A stretch of DNA of 64,000 bases from Siphonodentalium dalli. Its lineage: Eukaryota; Mollusca; Scaphopoda; Gadilida; Siphonodentaliidae. Position 1 is the stretch's first letter; the number at the start of each line of letters is the position of its first letter. The position numbers and the translations under genes were made by a program. Below are positions 10,440 through 22,734 of the stretch, piece after piece. The stretch covers positions 182,130,716 to 182,194,715 of the forward strand of contig CP136066.1 of the NCBI GenBank assembly GCA_032622095.1. Direction: 5' to 3'. The notes under the pieces are model-generated. The model was not told the DNA's origin. It ran no database searches and saw nothing but the letters and a program-made list of their open reading frames with translations.

Positions 10440-13400
10440 GTGAGTTAAATGGTTATGGTATAATAAATAAATATATATATCGGGGCCAGGGTAAACCAGT
10501 CGCTGGATAAAACCAGCAAGAACCGCACACTACCCTTGGACAAAGCCACGGGAAGACATACTGTGCAGCATCTCTAACCTGGCAAGTATATAGTAGACAT
10601 TCCATGAAATTTACATAGTCTCCTACGTATCGATGTTTTGTTCGTGGGGAAAACACAATTTTTAGTTTCATTGTACTTGGGCAATTCCGGTATCACTCGT
10701 AGAGACAGCATTTTTCACTTTGTTAATGATGCACACTACAACACATAGTGAATTACGTCAACGATTTTGCGGTTGTTACATATTGTACAAATTTAATCAT
10801 CGCGGGTATACTATTGGTAATGCGTGGGTGCTTGTTCTAAATACAACTAAGGTTATGTCCTCGCAAAACTTTGCAATGTTATATTCCTAACAGAAGCCCT
10901 GTGTATTTCTCCTCGACTCAAAAACGTTTACTACATTCGTACTGTTTTAAATAGATTGATCAGTCAGTCTGTTTATCCAGCGATATGTTATTTAAATCTA
11001 TGGCGGAATTCTGTCCGATACGAATACGACAATCATTTAAATTTCTCTCCATTGTTCTCGACAAACGAATCAGTCAGCTTTTATATGAGTGCAGTTGGAT
11101 AGTTTTCTGCAAGACAATTAACTGATGTAAGGTTGCATTTGGATAAGTTTCCCTTTAATACCTGAAATCCATCACTCGGATTCATGATATACGGTGAATT
11201 GGGATGATATTCGCAGTCACAATTATAAAAGACTAGCAGGTTAGCCCGCCACTGGCGGCATTCGTCTTATGGCTTTGTTTCAGAAACATGACATTTTTAA
11301 AATTGTTTTTTTTTATTTAATTTTGTTTTTTTTTAAATTTAATTTAATCCTTTTTTTTATTTTAAATTGTTTTAATAAATTTTGTAATTTAATTTTTTGT
11401 TTTTCAATGAGTTAATTGTGCCTTTTTCTGGCGGAAAAATTATTAATTTTGTTTTTTTTATTTAATTTAATTTAATTCTGTTTTTAATTTTAAATTCTAT
11501 CCCCCCTTCCTAGGAAAGACAGACAACGCATTCTTTGTTTTTCTTTTTTTTAACCTGCCCGTACGTAATATCTTAGTTGATATATTTGATGAGAATTATA
11601 TGAGAATATCTCAATGACGATTGCTCTGTTTACTACATTCAGAGTTTACCATGTATACCCTAGGCCCTATTTTATTTATCCCGGTGGATCCCCCTATATG
11701 AGACGATTAAAGCATTCTATGAATGTATTGAAAGGATGGATACATACGCGCATGTAAACTTTGTAATTATCGTGTATTTGGCCTTTTACTTGGATCACAC
11801 AGAAAATGTAATAGGCGTGTTGTTCCCATTGATTTCTAGTTTCAATTAAGTCGGAATGCAGAGAATCCGATACCTGTGAGAAGTGCGCTAAGCGCCCGGG
11901 ATGGCTGAGAAGATCGAGATATCTTCTCCTTCACCCCTCATCCGCTATCTTTGACAAGAGTCGCCAGGCCACGTAGAAGAATGCTTCGTGGAATAACCCA
12001 TATCATGGACGTTCTATTTAAAGGTGGATTATCTATTTGTAAACCTGTATTATATAGTTACCGGGGAATAAAATATTAGATTTGAATCGAAGACTCCTGT
12101 CCGGGAATGCTTCTATCGATTAATATTAATTTTATTTCGAATATTTTCTGGTCTAAAAAGGTAATTGTTCAGCTAACGAACAATAATGGTTACTGTTAAC
12201 AGAGACCAGAAATTATATTGTGGAATTTTGTCACAAATATGAGTTAATAATAATCATTATCGCTTGTATCTGTGGAACAAAACAATACAAACAACCAATC
12301 TGTGACATTTGACATTCGTTGCGTAGCCGTAGGAACAGCCCAGTGCTCTATACCGTCTCATCCGAATGGTCGGTTCTAAAAATAGTAACATAAACGGGCC
12401 CGATTTAATATTCGAAATAGAATCAATGTTAATTGATAGAAGCTTTTCAGGACATAGGTCTTCAGTTCATATCTATTATTTTATACCCACGCAACTATTT
12501 AAAATTTGTTATTTAAAGACATAATCCATCTTTAAATAATTACCAGTCTCTTCATATTTATAGTTGTGATGGATATGATGCCGGACTTTGGTCTATATCA
12601 TCATGAAATTACCATGCGGGGGTGGCTAACTCTAAGAAATTTAAGTTAAATTATTATATTGTACCTTCTTCCCCAGATTTCGACCGATACGTTCGACTAA
12701 GTCCCTTCGCTATTTGAAGCTTTCGAGACCATAAACCAATGAAGCATCATGTTCGAAAATGTTCTTTATCAAGCCTGTATCTTTGAAGTGTCGCTTCTGG
12801 TGTTTAATAAAATGCCAGATATCAGACTTTACTAATTTCTGCATCCGCAAGAGAAAACATCTTTTGGACTGGCCTTAAATAATGTCCTGATTGGTGTGGC
12901 CATCTAAAATACATGTATTTTACATGAATAAATTACATGCATGTGTTTATCCAACCTAAAATTCGGTCATAAAAATATACATTATTCGCTTATATGTGCA
13001 TAAGCAATATATGACGACAAGAAACCATAACCGTGGCGAATTCATAACATTCGTGGCAGTTTTGTTTTGCAGAAATGCTGGGGCCATTATCGGTATAAAA
13101 ATCAAGAGAAGACTGACAATGATTTAAATAGAACGTCCAACGTTTGGGTTGTCGCGCGGAACAATTATTTTAAGCGGCCTGACGACGTCGTTCGGTCAAA
13201 GATTCTCTGAGAGTTCAGAGCTTTACTCCTTGTGGTCAAACATAGCCGCAATGATTGGGTTATCAACACATACATGTACTACATGGCCTGTGTGATCCAT
13301 ATAAAACGCCAAATACACTATAATTACAGAGATTACATGCACGTGTATCCACCCTTTGTGTAAAAAGGTCAAATTTGCAAAGAGTTGGAAGTATTTTACC

Positions 13401-15560
13401 AGCTAATAGTTTACATTTATTTTTTTTCAGCGACCCGTTCGGAAAAAGTAACTTACTCATTACATCGTGCGGGATCTTCGGCATTACAAAAACGCTATGG
13501 GCACCGTATGCCGCCAACTTTAATGAGAAGGATTTCAGAATAACTGTGTTCGTATAGGGTGACCGCTATGTAAGTATAGATATTGGGGCACAAACAGTAT
13601 GCACTGAGAAGTGTCCCACAATCATTATATATCAAATTTAATTGTTGAACCTGGATATATATTTTATTTCTAAACGCCATCAAGTGTAAATTCTTTTTTC
13701 TTGGCATCTACTTGTGATCAAAGTCCACTTCTACTTCACAATTATTACAAGTCTATAAAATCATAAGCATAACAGCTCATCGGTCAACATACATGGCACC
13801 ATTAATTTATGGATTTTCAAATGATTTATTCGGATGTCCTAATTGATGAAACATGACTATAATGTCGTTCCTTTGTTCTCGCAGTACAGTTTATATGGTA
13901 ACACAATAAAGAGATATATATACCTCTAGAACGTAGTACATATGCTTTATCTTTATTGCAATACGTACGATTAACTGGTATATGACAAATAACTACACTA
14001 TCAAATAACTTTTCTGGCAAAAGTTTGAGAGCTTAGAATAGTCAATTACGTTAACATTTGTACATGTCCATTTCCACCAGCTCTCATTTTCTCGTTATGT
14101 AAATTAACATTGAACTACGATCGTTCATTGTACCGTTAAAGCTATCGCAGAAACTCAGGCTGTGTTATAGATATGTATACAGTTCAACACGCATACTAGA
14201 GTAAACGGTTTGATATATAAATGCACACAGAAAGATAACTATACTCGTTCGTATTGGCAAAAGTCGTGTCCGTTGTAACTCACGGCCAACACGACCGGCA
14301 AATTATTTGGTTGTTACTTGGGTTTGACGAATGTGCACATTTAATCATTCTGGGTCATTTCAACCCATGTATTCTACACTGTTGGCGAGAACCTGTGTAC
14401 TGGTAGATGAAGTAACCCTATTAGCTAGTCACGTGCGATTTCTTCTCATCCGCCTTTCATGCTTCCTTCGAACCATTATCAACATGTGAAAATAAACTGC
14501 TTTGGTCTGCTGATAGTTGATTGTTTGTCTGTCCTAAACTGACACGACTGATAGTGAATTGTCATCTTCCAGAGTACTACTCAACGCGCATTGATTGCCA
14601 GTAATCATGTTGCGATCACAGTAATTTAACACGGTGATTTCACACAGATCTGTATACACATCGACAGCAATATAAACCACCCTAATTGAATGTCAGCAAT
14701 TTCCAATAAAACGTGCGAAACTCAATAGCCTGCCGTCATCACGTATATAAATTTAAATACATGTTTTCAACCACACCCGTGCGCATAGTTAAACATAACT
14801 ATCGGCAATAACAATCCTTATTAAACCGTCAAGAGACATACCACCAACAGTCTGACCTCGACTGCTTCAACACAACCATACCAATGGGTTCTGACACTCG
14901 CACAGGAGTGGAATACGGGCATTGCACCATCAAGAGTTAATAAGCCCCAACCGACCTTAAGTCAACCTGCTGGCACTGCATCCTCTTCCTACCATTGAAC
15001 CCGTAGTATAAGCCCCGAATACAACATACTAAGGCAACTGTAATCTATGAAAGCCCTAAAATATAACAATATGTATCAACTTTTCAGAGCACACACGATA
15101 TATGTATATTCTGCTCACCAATTCACACGGATTAATCCGCCGGTCCTGGTTCGGATTGGGGGTGGGGGTTTGCTTCTTGCTTTGGTCGCATCCACCCCAT
15201 GCACGGTAGGAAAAAACACCTACTGTAATGAGCTCACATCAATATGACAACTTTGCCATAATTCCACTGAAGGGCGTTTTCAATCAACAGTGGGTTCTAA
15301 GAGAGGGCCGATGTCCCTTTCAAATCTTCCCGGGTATCTATCCAAACTATACACGTACCGCCATTCAATAAGTTGATAGTGGATCAGATTATCACACAAG
15401 CCGATAGTCCAATGACCAGACGACAAGGCCCAACACATAGAACAACTCTTTTTGGCAGGTTTCGAGTTAATCCATTCTAATCAGATGTCTCGTCACATAA
15501 ATGGACTCTTACTTTTAAGACCCGTAATAGCTAGATACTGAGCATTATTTAAGCGAATAG
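10440..15560. other. Long stretch without a supportable gene
   Basis: About 5 kb of AT-rich sequence with no motif-bearing frame. 11283-11500 is low-complexity T/A-rich ('tttaattttgttttttt'). Near 11880-12090 a GC-richer segment with a palindrome 'gcgctaagcgc' and an AATAAA at about 12067 could be part of a solo LTR or an old 3' end, but I found no matching second copy or target duplication. Confidence 0.4.
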
Positions 15561-15673
15561 ACTTCTTGGAACGATCTCGGTCTGCCGTCTCAATCGGTTT
15601 GTTCGCTCAAATCATGAACAGTGTTCACTCTTTACATCTGTGCTTAATTGGCCCCCTCCCACAAATGTGTTCC

Positions 15674-15909
15674 ATAGGATTTGCAAGCTATTTAGGTCAA
15701 TTTGTTCAAAATTTCTCTACCATAGCTCATCCACTGCTTAATCTGACACGACACCATTTCAAGTTCCATAGGGGTGAAGACTGTGAAAGTGCATTTATAA
15801 AACTGAAACAATGTTTGACATCAGCTCCTGTTCTTGCTTATCCAAAAGAAGACTGCCAATATATTTTGGACACTGATGGTATTAACTATGGCACTACAGA
15901 GAAAAAATG
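15674..15909 (+). pseudogene. Gypsy (Ty3-type) retrotransposon pol fragment
   Basis: About 78 codons match the boundary between the reverse transcriptase connection and RNase H of Gypsy pol: GFASYLGQFVQNFSTIAHPL, then LTRHHFKFHRG, then CESAFIKLKQCLTSAPVLAY and ILDTDGINYGT, where the usual form ends 'TDAS.YG'. The frame meets stop TGA at 15908. Neither the catalytic YXDD box nor an integrase is present nearby, and no LTRs are seen. The residue after 'TD' is Gly rather than the usual Ala, consistent with decay. Upstream residues of this ORF (15566-15673) do not look like pol. Confidence 0.85.
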
Positions 15910-15938
15910 AATCAAGTGACTATATGTTTAAAGGTTAG

Positions 15939-16220
15939 CCTGGGATTATTGATGTCAATCCATCGACAACGACAGGAGCTATTCAAATATATGACCACCT
16001 CCTGAAGTATGTTCCACATGTTGGCAGCACACTCGTCAAGACAGTTGTGTATGGTGATGCAATGAGTTGCGAGAGGGGAGTTGCTGCCATCGACGCAAGA
16101 AGCAATGGACTCGACGATATGTCTACCCAACAATGTTTAGAACCCTCACATGGGGAATTCCACAAGGAGATGCTTCTGTTGCAGATCATTATGTTTTTGC
16201 TAAATGTCATAACTTTATAA
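15939..16220 (+). pseudogene. DUF6589-like fragment
   Basis: An open frame without a start codon, just after a TAG at 15936, reads IIDVNPSTTTGAIQIYDHLL, then VKTVVYGDAMSCERGVAAID and EPSHGEFHKEMLLLQIIM before TAA at 16218. The 'YGD..SCER' block followed by 'P..GEFH' about 30 residues later is what I recall of DUF6589, a domain expanded in cnidarians, molluscs and other invertebrates and often near transposons. It abuts the Gypsy fragment, so the two are juxtaposed remnants rather than one gene. An opposite-strand ORF (15983-16282) is a shadow. Confidence 0.55.
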
Positions 16221-17870
16221 CAGTATCCTGATGGATTTTTTTTCCGATTTACTAGTCGGAAGTTCAAATTGGTTTGGAACACCGGAAAATCGCGAAATAT
16301 AGGACCATATTTGAGGACGAGAGCACGAATTGGAGATATGAAATAGGCCTCACGGAAACACCGAAAATTTATTTTGTTTTATTTATCTAAGTTGAATATC
16401 GAATTTGAAACAAAATATATAACTTCACACGAATATCAAATATCGTACCTGGAACGCACACGTAACAATGTGCATAGATACAGCCAAAACATGGCAACAG
16501 ATTTTCAACAACGAATTTCGTTGTATCTATCTGGAGAAAAATAATGAATTTCGCATATCATCAATTCGTGTTCGTCGTATGTAGAATGTGAGAAATTATT
16601 AAGAGACGATAAAAACAATGAGTTTTAATACATTGAGAGGTCGGAAATATATATGATTATTATATAGGATCTGTCTCTATCTATCTGTTTGGATAAAATA
16701 ATTTCACACAACGCTCTAATCACCAAATATCTTATTATCTTGGCTCTACGAGGATTCATTTGTATCATAACATTGAGTTAAATTTGTAATTTAATAATAT
16801 ATCACCATACTCCATATATTATGAATAAAGTAGTCACAGTTATTCCAGACCAACGCAAAGAAATGTTGGCAAGCAGTGTGATCCACTCAAAAATGTAGGG
16901 AGCTATATACTGGAATTAAGCCACAGTGTCATCAGGAGATATGGTGGCCAGCTTTAACTTGGTTATGAACGCATGACCCACAACTCTTATCAGCCCAATT
17001 TCCCATGCATGGTTGGATGACCTTGTCGTCATGGAAGAATGATTGGATTCGGTCGAAATGAGGGATTCTTCGTATCAAGAGCTGGTGGAGAGATTCCAAC
17101 CGAAATCTATATTGCGAGTCAAGATTATTCTCGACTGATATGATGGTATTCTTGTGTAGTGAATTTCAACATTCGGACATATTGCCAATTCAACTGTTGG
17201 TTAACATATTCTAATCCAGCCGATATTCTAATCCAGCCACTTGCGGAACCCAGGTGCAAGCACAAAATAGTCGCCGTGATTTGGGTGAACGGAAGTGTGT
17301 GAGTTAGATAAATATATTGTTTTCTTACACCATACATCAATAGTTGAGATAACATGTGTACATATGTATACAAATGTGGAAAGAGGTTCCACTGCGGGGT
17401 GGCAATCAACCAATGTACATGTCATACATGTAAGTATTACCAAAGATATCATTCCATTATGGATATATTGAATAGAACATATATTAGATTACTTATTCAC
17501 GTTGATCTTTTTGAAAACGTGCAGGTTATTGGTGTTCTCGGTGGAAAACACCTACGAATAAGGCACTCACTCACTGGGCTGAAAATCGTTAAACTGCGAC
17601 GAAGACCTCTCTTTCGTCTATTTTATTCAGGTGGCATGGCAGTCGAATTTTTAAGACTTCTGATTTCTGGGATGTGGCACCATCTTTGTGTGCAGGAGAT
17701 TTGACGATTCTCAGATATTGAGCCTATCAGTTGACAATGTGGCTCCTTATTCCATATCAAAACAGTGGTCGTCAAAGTGCGAAACAAACGAATTTTAATC
17801 AGATCCACTCGTATACAAGATCGGTGGTTGATCGATTAGTTGCAGCTTAGGACCTGATCTCCAAACTGCG
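16221..17870. other. Mostly unassigned; one shared degenerate exon block
   Basis: 17222-17309 is a diverged copy of the exon-like block at 10360-10440, preceded by a 15-base local duplication ('atattctaatccagccg/a'). A frame near 17703-17800 (FDDSQILSLSVDNVAPYSIS) is protein-like but unrecognised, and could be an upstream exon of the helicase remnant. The rest shows nothing I can support. Confidence 0.35.
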
Positions 17871-18053
17871 GTGGATGGTGCGCTGAAGAAGTTAAGCGCC
17901 GACATATCTTTGAAGGCGGAACAAATAGAAATAGTGGAGCAACTGGTCAATGGTACAGACGTAATGGGCATCCTTCCAACCGGTTACGGGAAGTCCATAA
18001 CCGGTTACGGGAAGTCCATGTGCTGCGTGATGCCACCGCTGATACTAGATGAG
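17871..18053 (+). pseudogene. RecQ-like helicase remnant, exon 1 (Walker A)
   Basis: 61 codons match the start of a RecQ/DEAH-type helicase domain: LKAEQIEIVEQLVNGTDVMG, then ILPTGYGKS (Walker A, motif I), then CCVMPPLILDE. The exon ends at GAG followed by a donor GTAGAT (18054), phase 0. Walker A is duplicated: a 21-base unit is repeated at 17978-17998 and 17999-18019, so the protein reads TGYGKSI-TGYGKSM. A seven-residue insertion at the P-loop would probably disturb nucleotide binding. Such RecQ-like genes are heavily expanded and often transposon-borne in marine invertebrates. Only motifs I and Ia are recovered in the window, so the gene is a fragment. Confidence 0.75.
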
Positions 18054-18909
18054 GTAGATCGAGAGTATTATTGTTCTCACTCACTTCCTTCCTCTCTATG
18101 TATGTGCTCTCCTCAGTCATAAGAAAAATGGCAAGCCATCCAACAGTAACCCGTCTGTGTAAGCAATACTGTTATTACACTGTTAAAGGAAACATTCATT
18201 CGGATTTATATTTTCCCCGATGTATCTACATGTCTAACAATAATAACATATACGTGTATTAATAACAAACCTCGGTCGTCACAAACATAATTACCAAAGA
18301 AAGCATGAAAAGTAGAAAAATCTTGTACTTATTAACCCTTTCTATACTCAAAGAATTCGGCCACTCAGTTATAAAGTGTACATCAGACTGATCTATTATT
18401 AATTTTGAGGGATGTTAAGGTGATACAAGCAGACAACATATACATGCAAGTGCAGAATGAGTCATAATTGGTGCGGTGAGATATGTTCAACAAATGGTCG
18501 TTTGTTTAACTTATTATCTGAATATTTCTTATATGGGGCTATATAAATCATGCTTTACAATAGAATCAATTAAACAAAGCAAATATAAATTGTGTGGAAT
18601 TCAGTGCCCTTAGTAATGCATAATTAAAACATTACCACAATTAGCTTATGGTTAACTTCCTTTAACATGCAAGGGCCCAAAAGCTAACACAATTGGGCAA
18701 TGCAGTGGCATGTCATGCATGTGTAATAGACAGCAATCTGTGAAGAATTGCTTGATAATTTGACGTGTGCCAACGTGGCCTCAGTATCTAATATATAGGA
18801 TAGTTCGGCTTGTTCCCGATCCCATGTGTACCAAAATTTGTACTTCTCGATGTATCACAATAAATATGCTAAAAAATGTACAAGTCTATTTCATCTATTC
18901 ATATTCTAG

Positions 18910-19045
18910 CTTAAAGGGCAGCAGCATACTTCCACCGCTGTCTCTCCTCTGAAAAGTTTGATCCAGGATAAAATGGCAAAGCTTCGGGAGATGGGAGTTA
19001 TCTCCGTCCATTTTGCGAGTGACGCCACCAACGATGATATGGAAA
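18910..19045 (+). pseudogene. RecQ-like helicase remnant, exon 2 (motif Ia)
   Basis: After a pyrimidine-rich tract and acceptor 'ttcatattctag' at 18909, the frame reads STAVSPLKSLIQDKMAKLRE then MGVISVHFASDATNDDME. 'VSPLKSLIQDQ' is motif Ia of RecQ helicases. Phase 0 matches the donor at 18053, giving an 856-base intron. A donor-like GTATGC follows at 19046. No exons for motifs II-VI are visible downstream, so the remnant stops here. Confidence 0.7.
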
Positions 19046-19945
19046 GTATGCATCCTATGCCAGACATGCACAGAAACGCACTAATGAATGACCAACAGTG
19101 TTACAATAGTACATTTTGATGTTCTTTCTGTTTGTGGCGGTTTTTGACGGGTGGAGATATTTTCACAGGATGCCCACCGCCAAGGCCAACCGTGTCTTTA
19201 ATAGACTTACATTGCGGACTGAGTGGCCGATTGACAGACCATTCAAAAAGTATTTTGGAATGGTGGGTATCCGAGATCGTCATGGAAAACATGCGTTCCC
19301 GTGGTGGTGGGTAAAAAGAAACACACTTTCAACCTTGTATCATAGTTTTTTTCTCCTGACCGGAACTATATGGACATTTGTATATCAGACTGGCGATCAT
19401 CTATGGAACGATCGAATAAATACGTATTTTATGGATGTTTAAAGCCAAAATTCGGCACACCAGGCTACCTATATATCTCTCGACATTAACAATAATGTCC
19501 TGCCACTAAAAGGTTTCGGGACCAGGAACCACTAACTTCCGATGGCAACTTGTTCTTGGACCGACACCCCATAAAGATAACGAAGATGCACTCGCTGTAA
19601 GGGGGAACTCGGCTATGAAAACCACCTTATTGTGAACTGAACTCGGGCAACTGCTCTAATAACAACTCAATTGCATGACCCAATTGCATGAAACGCGTGA
19701 CCTAGTTGGTTATTGGGTAATCACCGAACAGGATTTAGTGTAACACAGACGGGATATGTAAATATATACATATGAAAGTCTACATGCGCTTTTATAGGTA
19801 TCCCCTTCAAATTCATTCACAAATACATTAATGCAATATTGCCTCATGTTTCCCACACCTTTGAATGTACTTATATTATTCTTGCATCTGTAAATGACGA
19901 AAACTGTCAAATAAGATGATGGGTTTATTATAAATAGAAATGAAT
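19046..19945. other. Unassigned, one exon-like segment
   Basis: A segment from about 19170 ('tattttcacag' acceptor) to 19312 (before GTAAAA) is open in two frames, one reading CPPPRPTVSLIDLHCGLSGR. I do not recognise it, and it does not match the next helicase motif. The remainder is AT-rich with no gene. Confidence 0.3.
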
Positions 19946-19949
19946 TGAA

Positions 19950-20198
19950 CTACTAACAGCACGACAACCGACGCGACTAACAACACGACAACCGACAGCA
20001 CGACGACAACACACGCGGCCGATGACATACTGACTATGACAACTGTAACAGTAACGACGAGCGAGTCTTTGGACGAGATGATATCGACTGCGACGATGAC
20101 TGGACGTACAGGCACAACGGAAACTACGACTGATGACATCACGACGGCCACCGGGACTTCCACCGCTAGTGGTATTATTCTAAGTCCGTCGGCCAACT
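19950..20198 (+). CDS. Thr-rich (mucin-like) reading frame interrupted by a transposon
   Basis: After a TGA the frame is open and made almost wholly of Thr, Asp, Ser and Ala (TTNSTTTDATNNTTTDSTTT and onward; first ATG at 20036), ending ILSPSAN at the insertion point. Composition resembles an O-glycosylated, disordered, mucin-like spacer, encoded by a loose 'acgaca' repeat. At 20199 an 8.4-kb TIR element begins, and the frame runs on artificially through its TIR to a stop at 20438. Skipping the element, the frame would continue on the far side for about 35 codons (LRRVADSKIQAPTGLIG...) to a TGA near 28689. It may be a real exon or just an expanded repeat. Confidence 0.4.
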
Positions 20199-20494
20199 CA
20201 CAGGAGCTTGGAATTTGGTCAAAACCCCTCTTTTATTGGCGGAACCACCACCCGGGACCAAAGGTCACGGAAGGAACGAAACAGAAAATTGTTGCCACCT
20301 ATTTTGAACTCAACTGTATTCCTACAAAAAATATATTTTCACTAAAAACTTTTGGTACCTCTTACACCTTGGATGCCAATCTACAACATTCCATAGGTAT
20401 ATTTTTCCAGTTCTTCGAAAATCTCACTTTATTTCGGTAATTTACACCAACGAACACAAATCTGCGACATCTACATCACCCGTTCTAGAATCTG
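20199..20494 (+). repeat. Left TIR of the 8.4-kb element
   Basis: Inverted partner of 28269-28574. A frame through it (LKTFGTSYTLDANLQHSIGI) appears identically at the other end on the opposite strand. That conservation is explained by TIR identity and is not evidence for a protein. Confidence 0.9.
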
Positions 20495-21518
20495 AATGAC
20501 AAATGGCAAAAAAAAAAAATTCCGGAATAACAAAGTCGGAACGAAATAAAATCGAAACCTAAATTTAAAGCCCGCGAAATTCAAAAATATTTGAAAGTGC
20601 GTGCGGTTTGCGAACTTAGGCGCCAGAAAACTTAAATCTGTTTATGTTTGCGTCATACTATACTCGTTTTTGAAGATATAATCCTGATGTTTTGTGCATT
20701 TTCCTGAAAAATGTCTGTATTTTTCTGTGTCTGCTGTTATCATCTCATGAAAATGACGACTACCCAAGAAGATATTCTTCATTTGACTGAATGGTAATTT
20801 GTACATATATTTCATATTTAATTTATTTCTATTTATGGCACGACCACCTGGTAGTGTTTTTTTCCTCTTGTTTTATGTTCGTTATGTACAGGTAGGCCTA
20901 TATGTACTACTTGACTTTGTAATGCTACTGGTTGCAATGATTGGTCATAAGGGGACCAAAACTCTCTAGCTCCCCCTCTCTCTCTCATAGGAGCTTGTGT
21001 CGCGCTCCGTTGTATAGGCCTAAAATATCCATCATATAATAGTAATTGTAATCAACCAACTGATTACTGGTCGAATATCACGAAGTAGAAGAAAAAGATA
21101 TATAGACTCACGGGGAGGCCTGGTATATATGCCTATGCATGAAGCGATTCCTTTGTGCGTTTTGGTGCAGATTCGTTGCCAGAATATCTTAATTATTTCC
21201 ACATCAATTGCTGTTTTTTACTAGTTCTGATGAACACATATATGTCTTAGTTGATGAGAGAAGACATTTTTCTTGAGTTAGGTAACGATATTGGCCATGC
21301 ATATATAGAACGAGTGTTTAGTTTCGCGTAATTCAAATTTGTCAATGTAGGGTACAAAAACTCGCCATTAATATGCCAAATACAGTAACAAAATGTAATA
21401 AGATTCTTTAATGTAAGAGTACAAAATTAACCTGCGTATTCTTCACAGTATACGTTTTATTTGTGCGTTTGCAAGTTGTATATAATACAAACTGGTTTAC
21501 CGAATAACTAGTTTATAG

Positions 21519-21560
21519 AAAACTTAATCAGATTTCGCGAAGCGAAATCTGAAAGTTTTC
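21519..21560. repeat. Hairpin-forming inverted repeat
   Basis: 'cagatttcgc-gaa-gcgaaatctg' is a perfect 10-base stem with a 3-base loop; the stem extends outward with 'gaaaactt'/'aagttttc' after a small bulge. No T-run follows. Probably an internal piece of a transposon end. Confidence 0.8.
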
Positions 21561-22734
21561 ATGACGGTAACGCGTATGAGATCCGTATACCTATGAAGCT
21601 GTATTATTGTGTTCTATATATAGCTCACGTTACCTGAGAATAGTATCAGATCACGCGCTTAACGTAACGTAACGTAAAGTGGCGCTCTCTTAAACGAAAG
21701 GCGCAATAAAAACGATTATCCGATTGTCTATCTTAACCAATCAGATTTGACGTTGCATAGACATGGTTGTTGCTAAGCCTTGTAGTTCAAATACAGAACT
21801 CACCACCTCGGCGTTAGTATTTCCACAAATTACCTATTATAACACAACAAAAGGATGAGATGAAAACTATATACATAGAAGGTGAGTGATCTAAATAAAA
21901 AAATGTACTTCATATATTGTTTCGGACCGAAAAATTTCACCAAAACACTTCTTTTACTGCGATTTGAGACGTCCGTTGTTTGAGTCTGACTTGGTCAAGT
22001 TTGTGTTTGAAATTGACAGTTTCAAACTCTGAGTCTTTGTTATTGCCGTTTATGTTTCAATGAATGATTAGCTGAAAGTTAACTTGGCAAGATAACTAGA
22101 TCATAGTTGCCATCAACTGAATGAATTTAATCGCAAAAATGCGTCTAATTTATCAATTATCAGCAGTCTCTGTTCCAACTCCAAAGCTTAACAACAGTTG
22201 TCATTAGCGAAGACCGGAAAAAAAATCAAAACATATTTCCGGTTATTCCAACAAGGTGAAGGACAAGGTCGGGACAATTCTCAAAACAAAAATTAAAATC
22301 CTTGAAATTGAAATGAAATTAGGCTTCATCAAGTTCATGTTGGACGTGAGGAATTATTCTGACTTCGTCTTTTCATCGTGGATTTAGCGGGCGTTAGTTA
22401 AAAATTATCTGATTCTAATTAATGGACAGATTTCCAGTTTACACTACTCACTTGTCACAACAATGTCAACATGATTCATGAATTCAAGGATTGTAATTTG
22501 TACTATTTGTATATATATTCCGCTTTATTTAATTTGAATGTGAATACTACTAGTGCTAGTTTTGTGAAAGTAACATAAATAGGATACATATATACACAGA
22601 GACACGCTTGTCCCTAGACCCTATTGAGTCACAATACATGATATACATCTGAAAAGAGTGTAAATCTTTCGAGTTTCCCCGGAACTAGCTTGTCCCAAAC
22701 CACATATCAACACAAGTAAGAAGAAGTAAGATGG

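Noticed and set aside
11880-12090. Solo LTR
   Set aside because: An AATAAA and a palindrome are present, but no second copy, terminal TG..CA pair or target duplication could be established.
15983-16282. 99-codon minus-strand ORF
   Set aside because: Shadow of the DUF6589-like plus-strand frame.
20036-20440. 134-codon ORF and its minus-strand counterpart at 28332-28805 as a conserved protein
   Set aside because: The shared C-terminal half lies wholly in the two TIRs, so identity follows from the inverted repeat, not from protein conservation.
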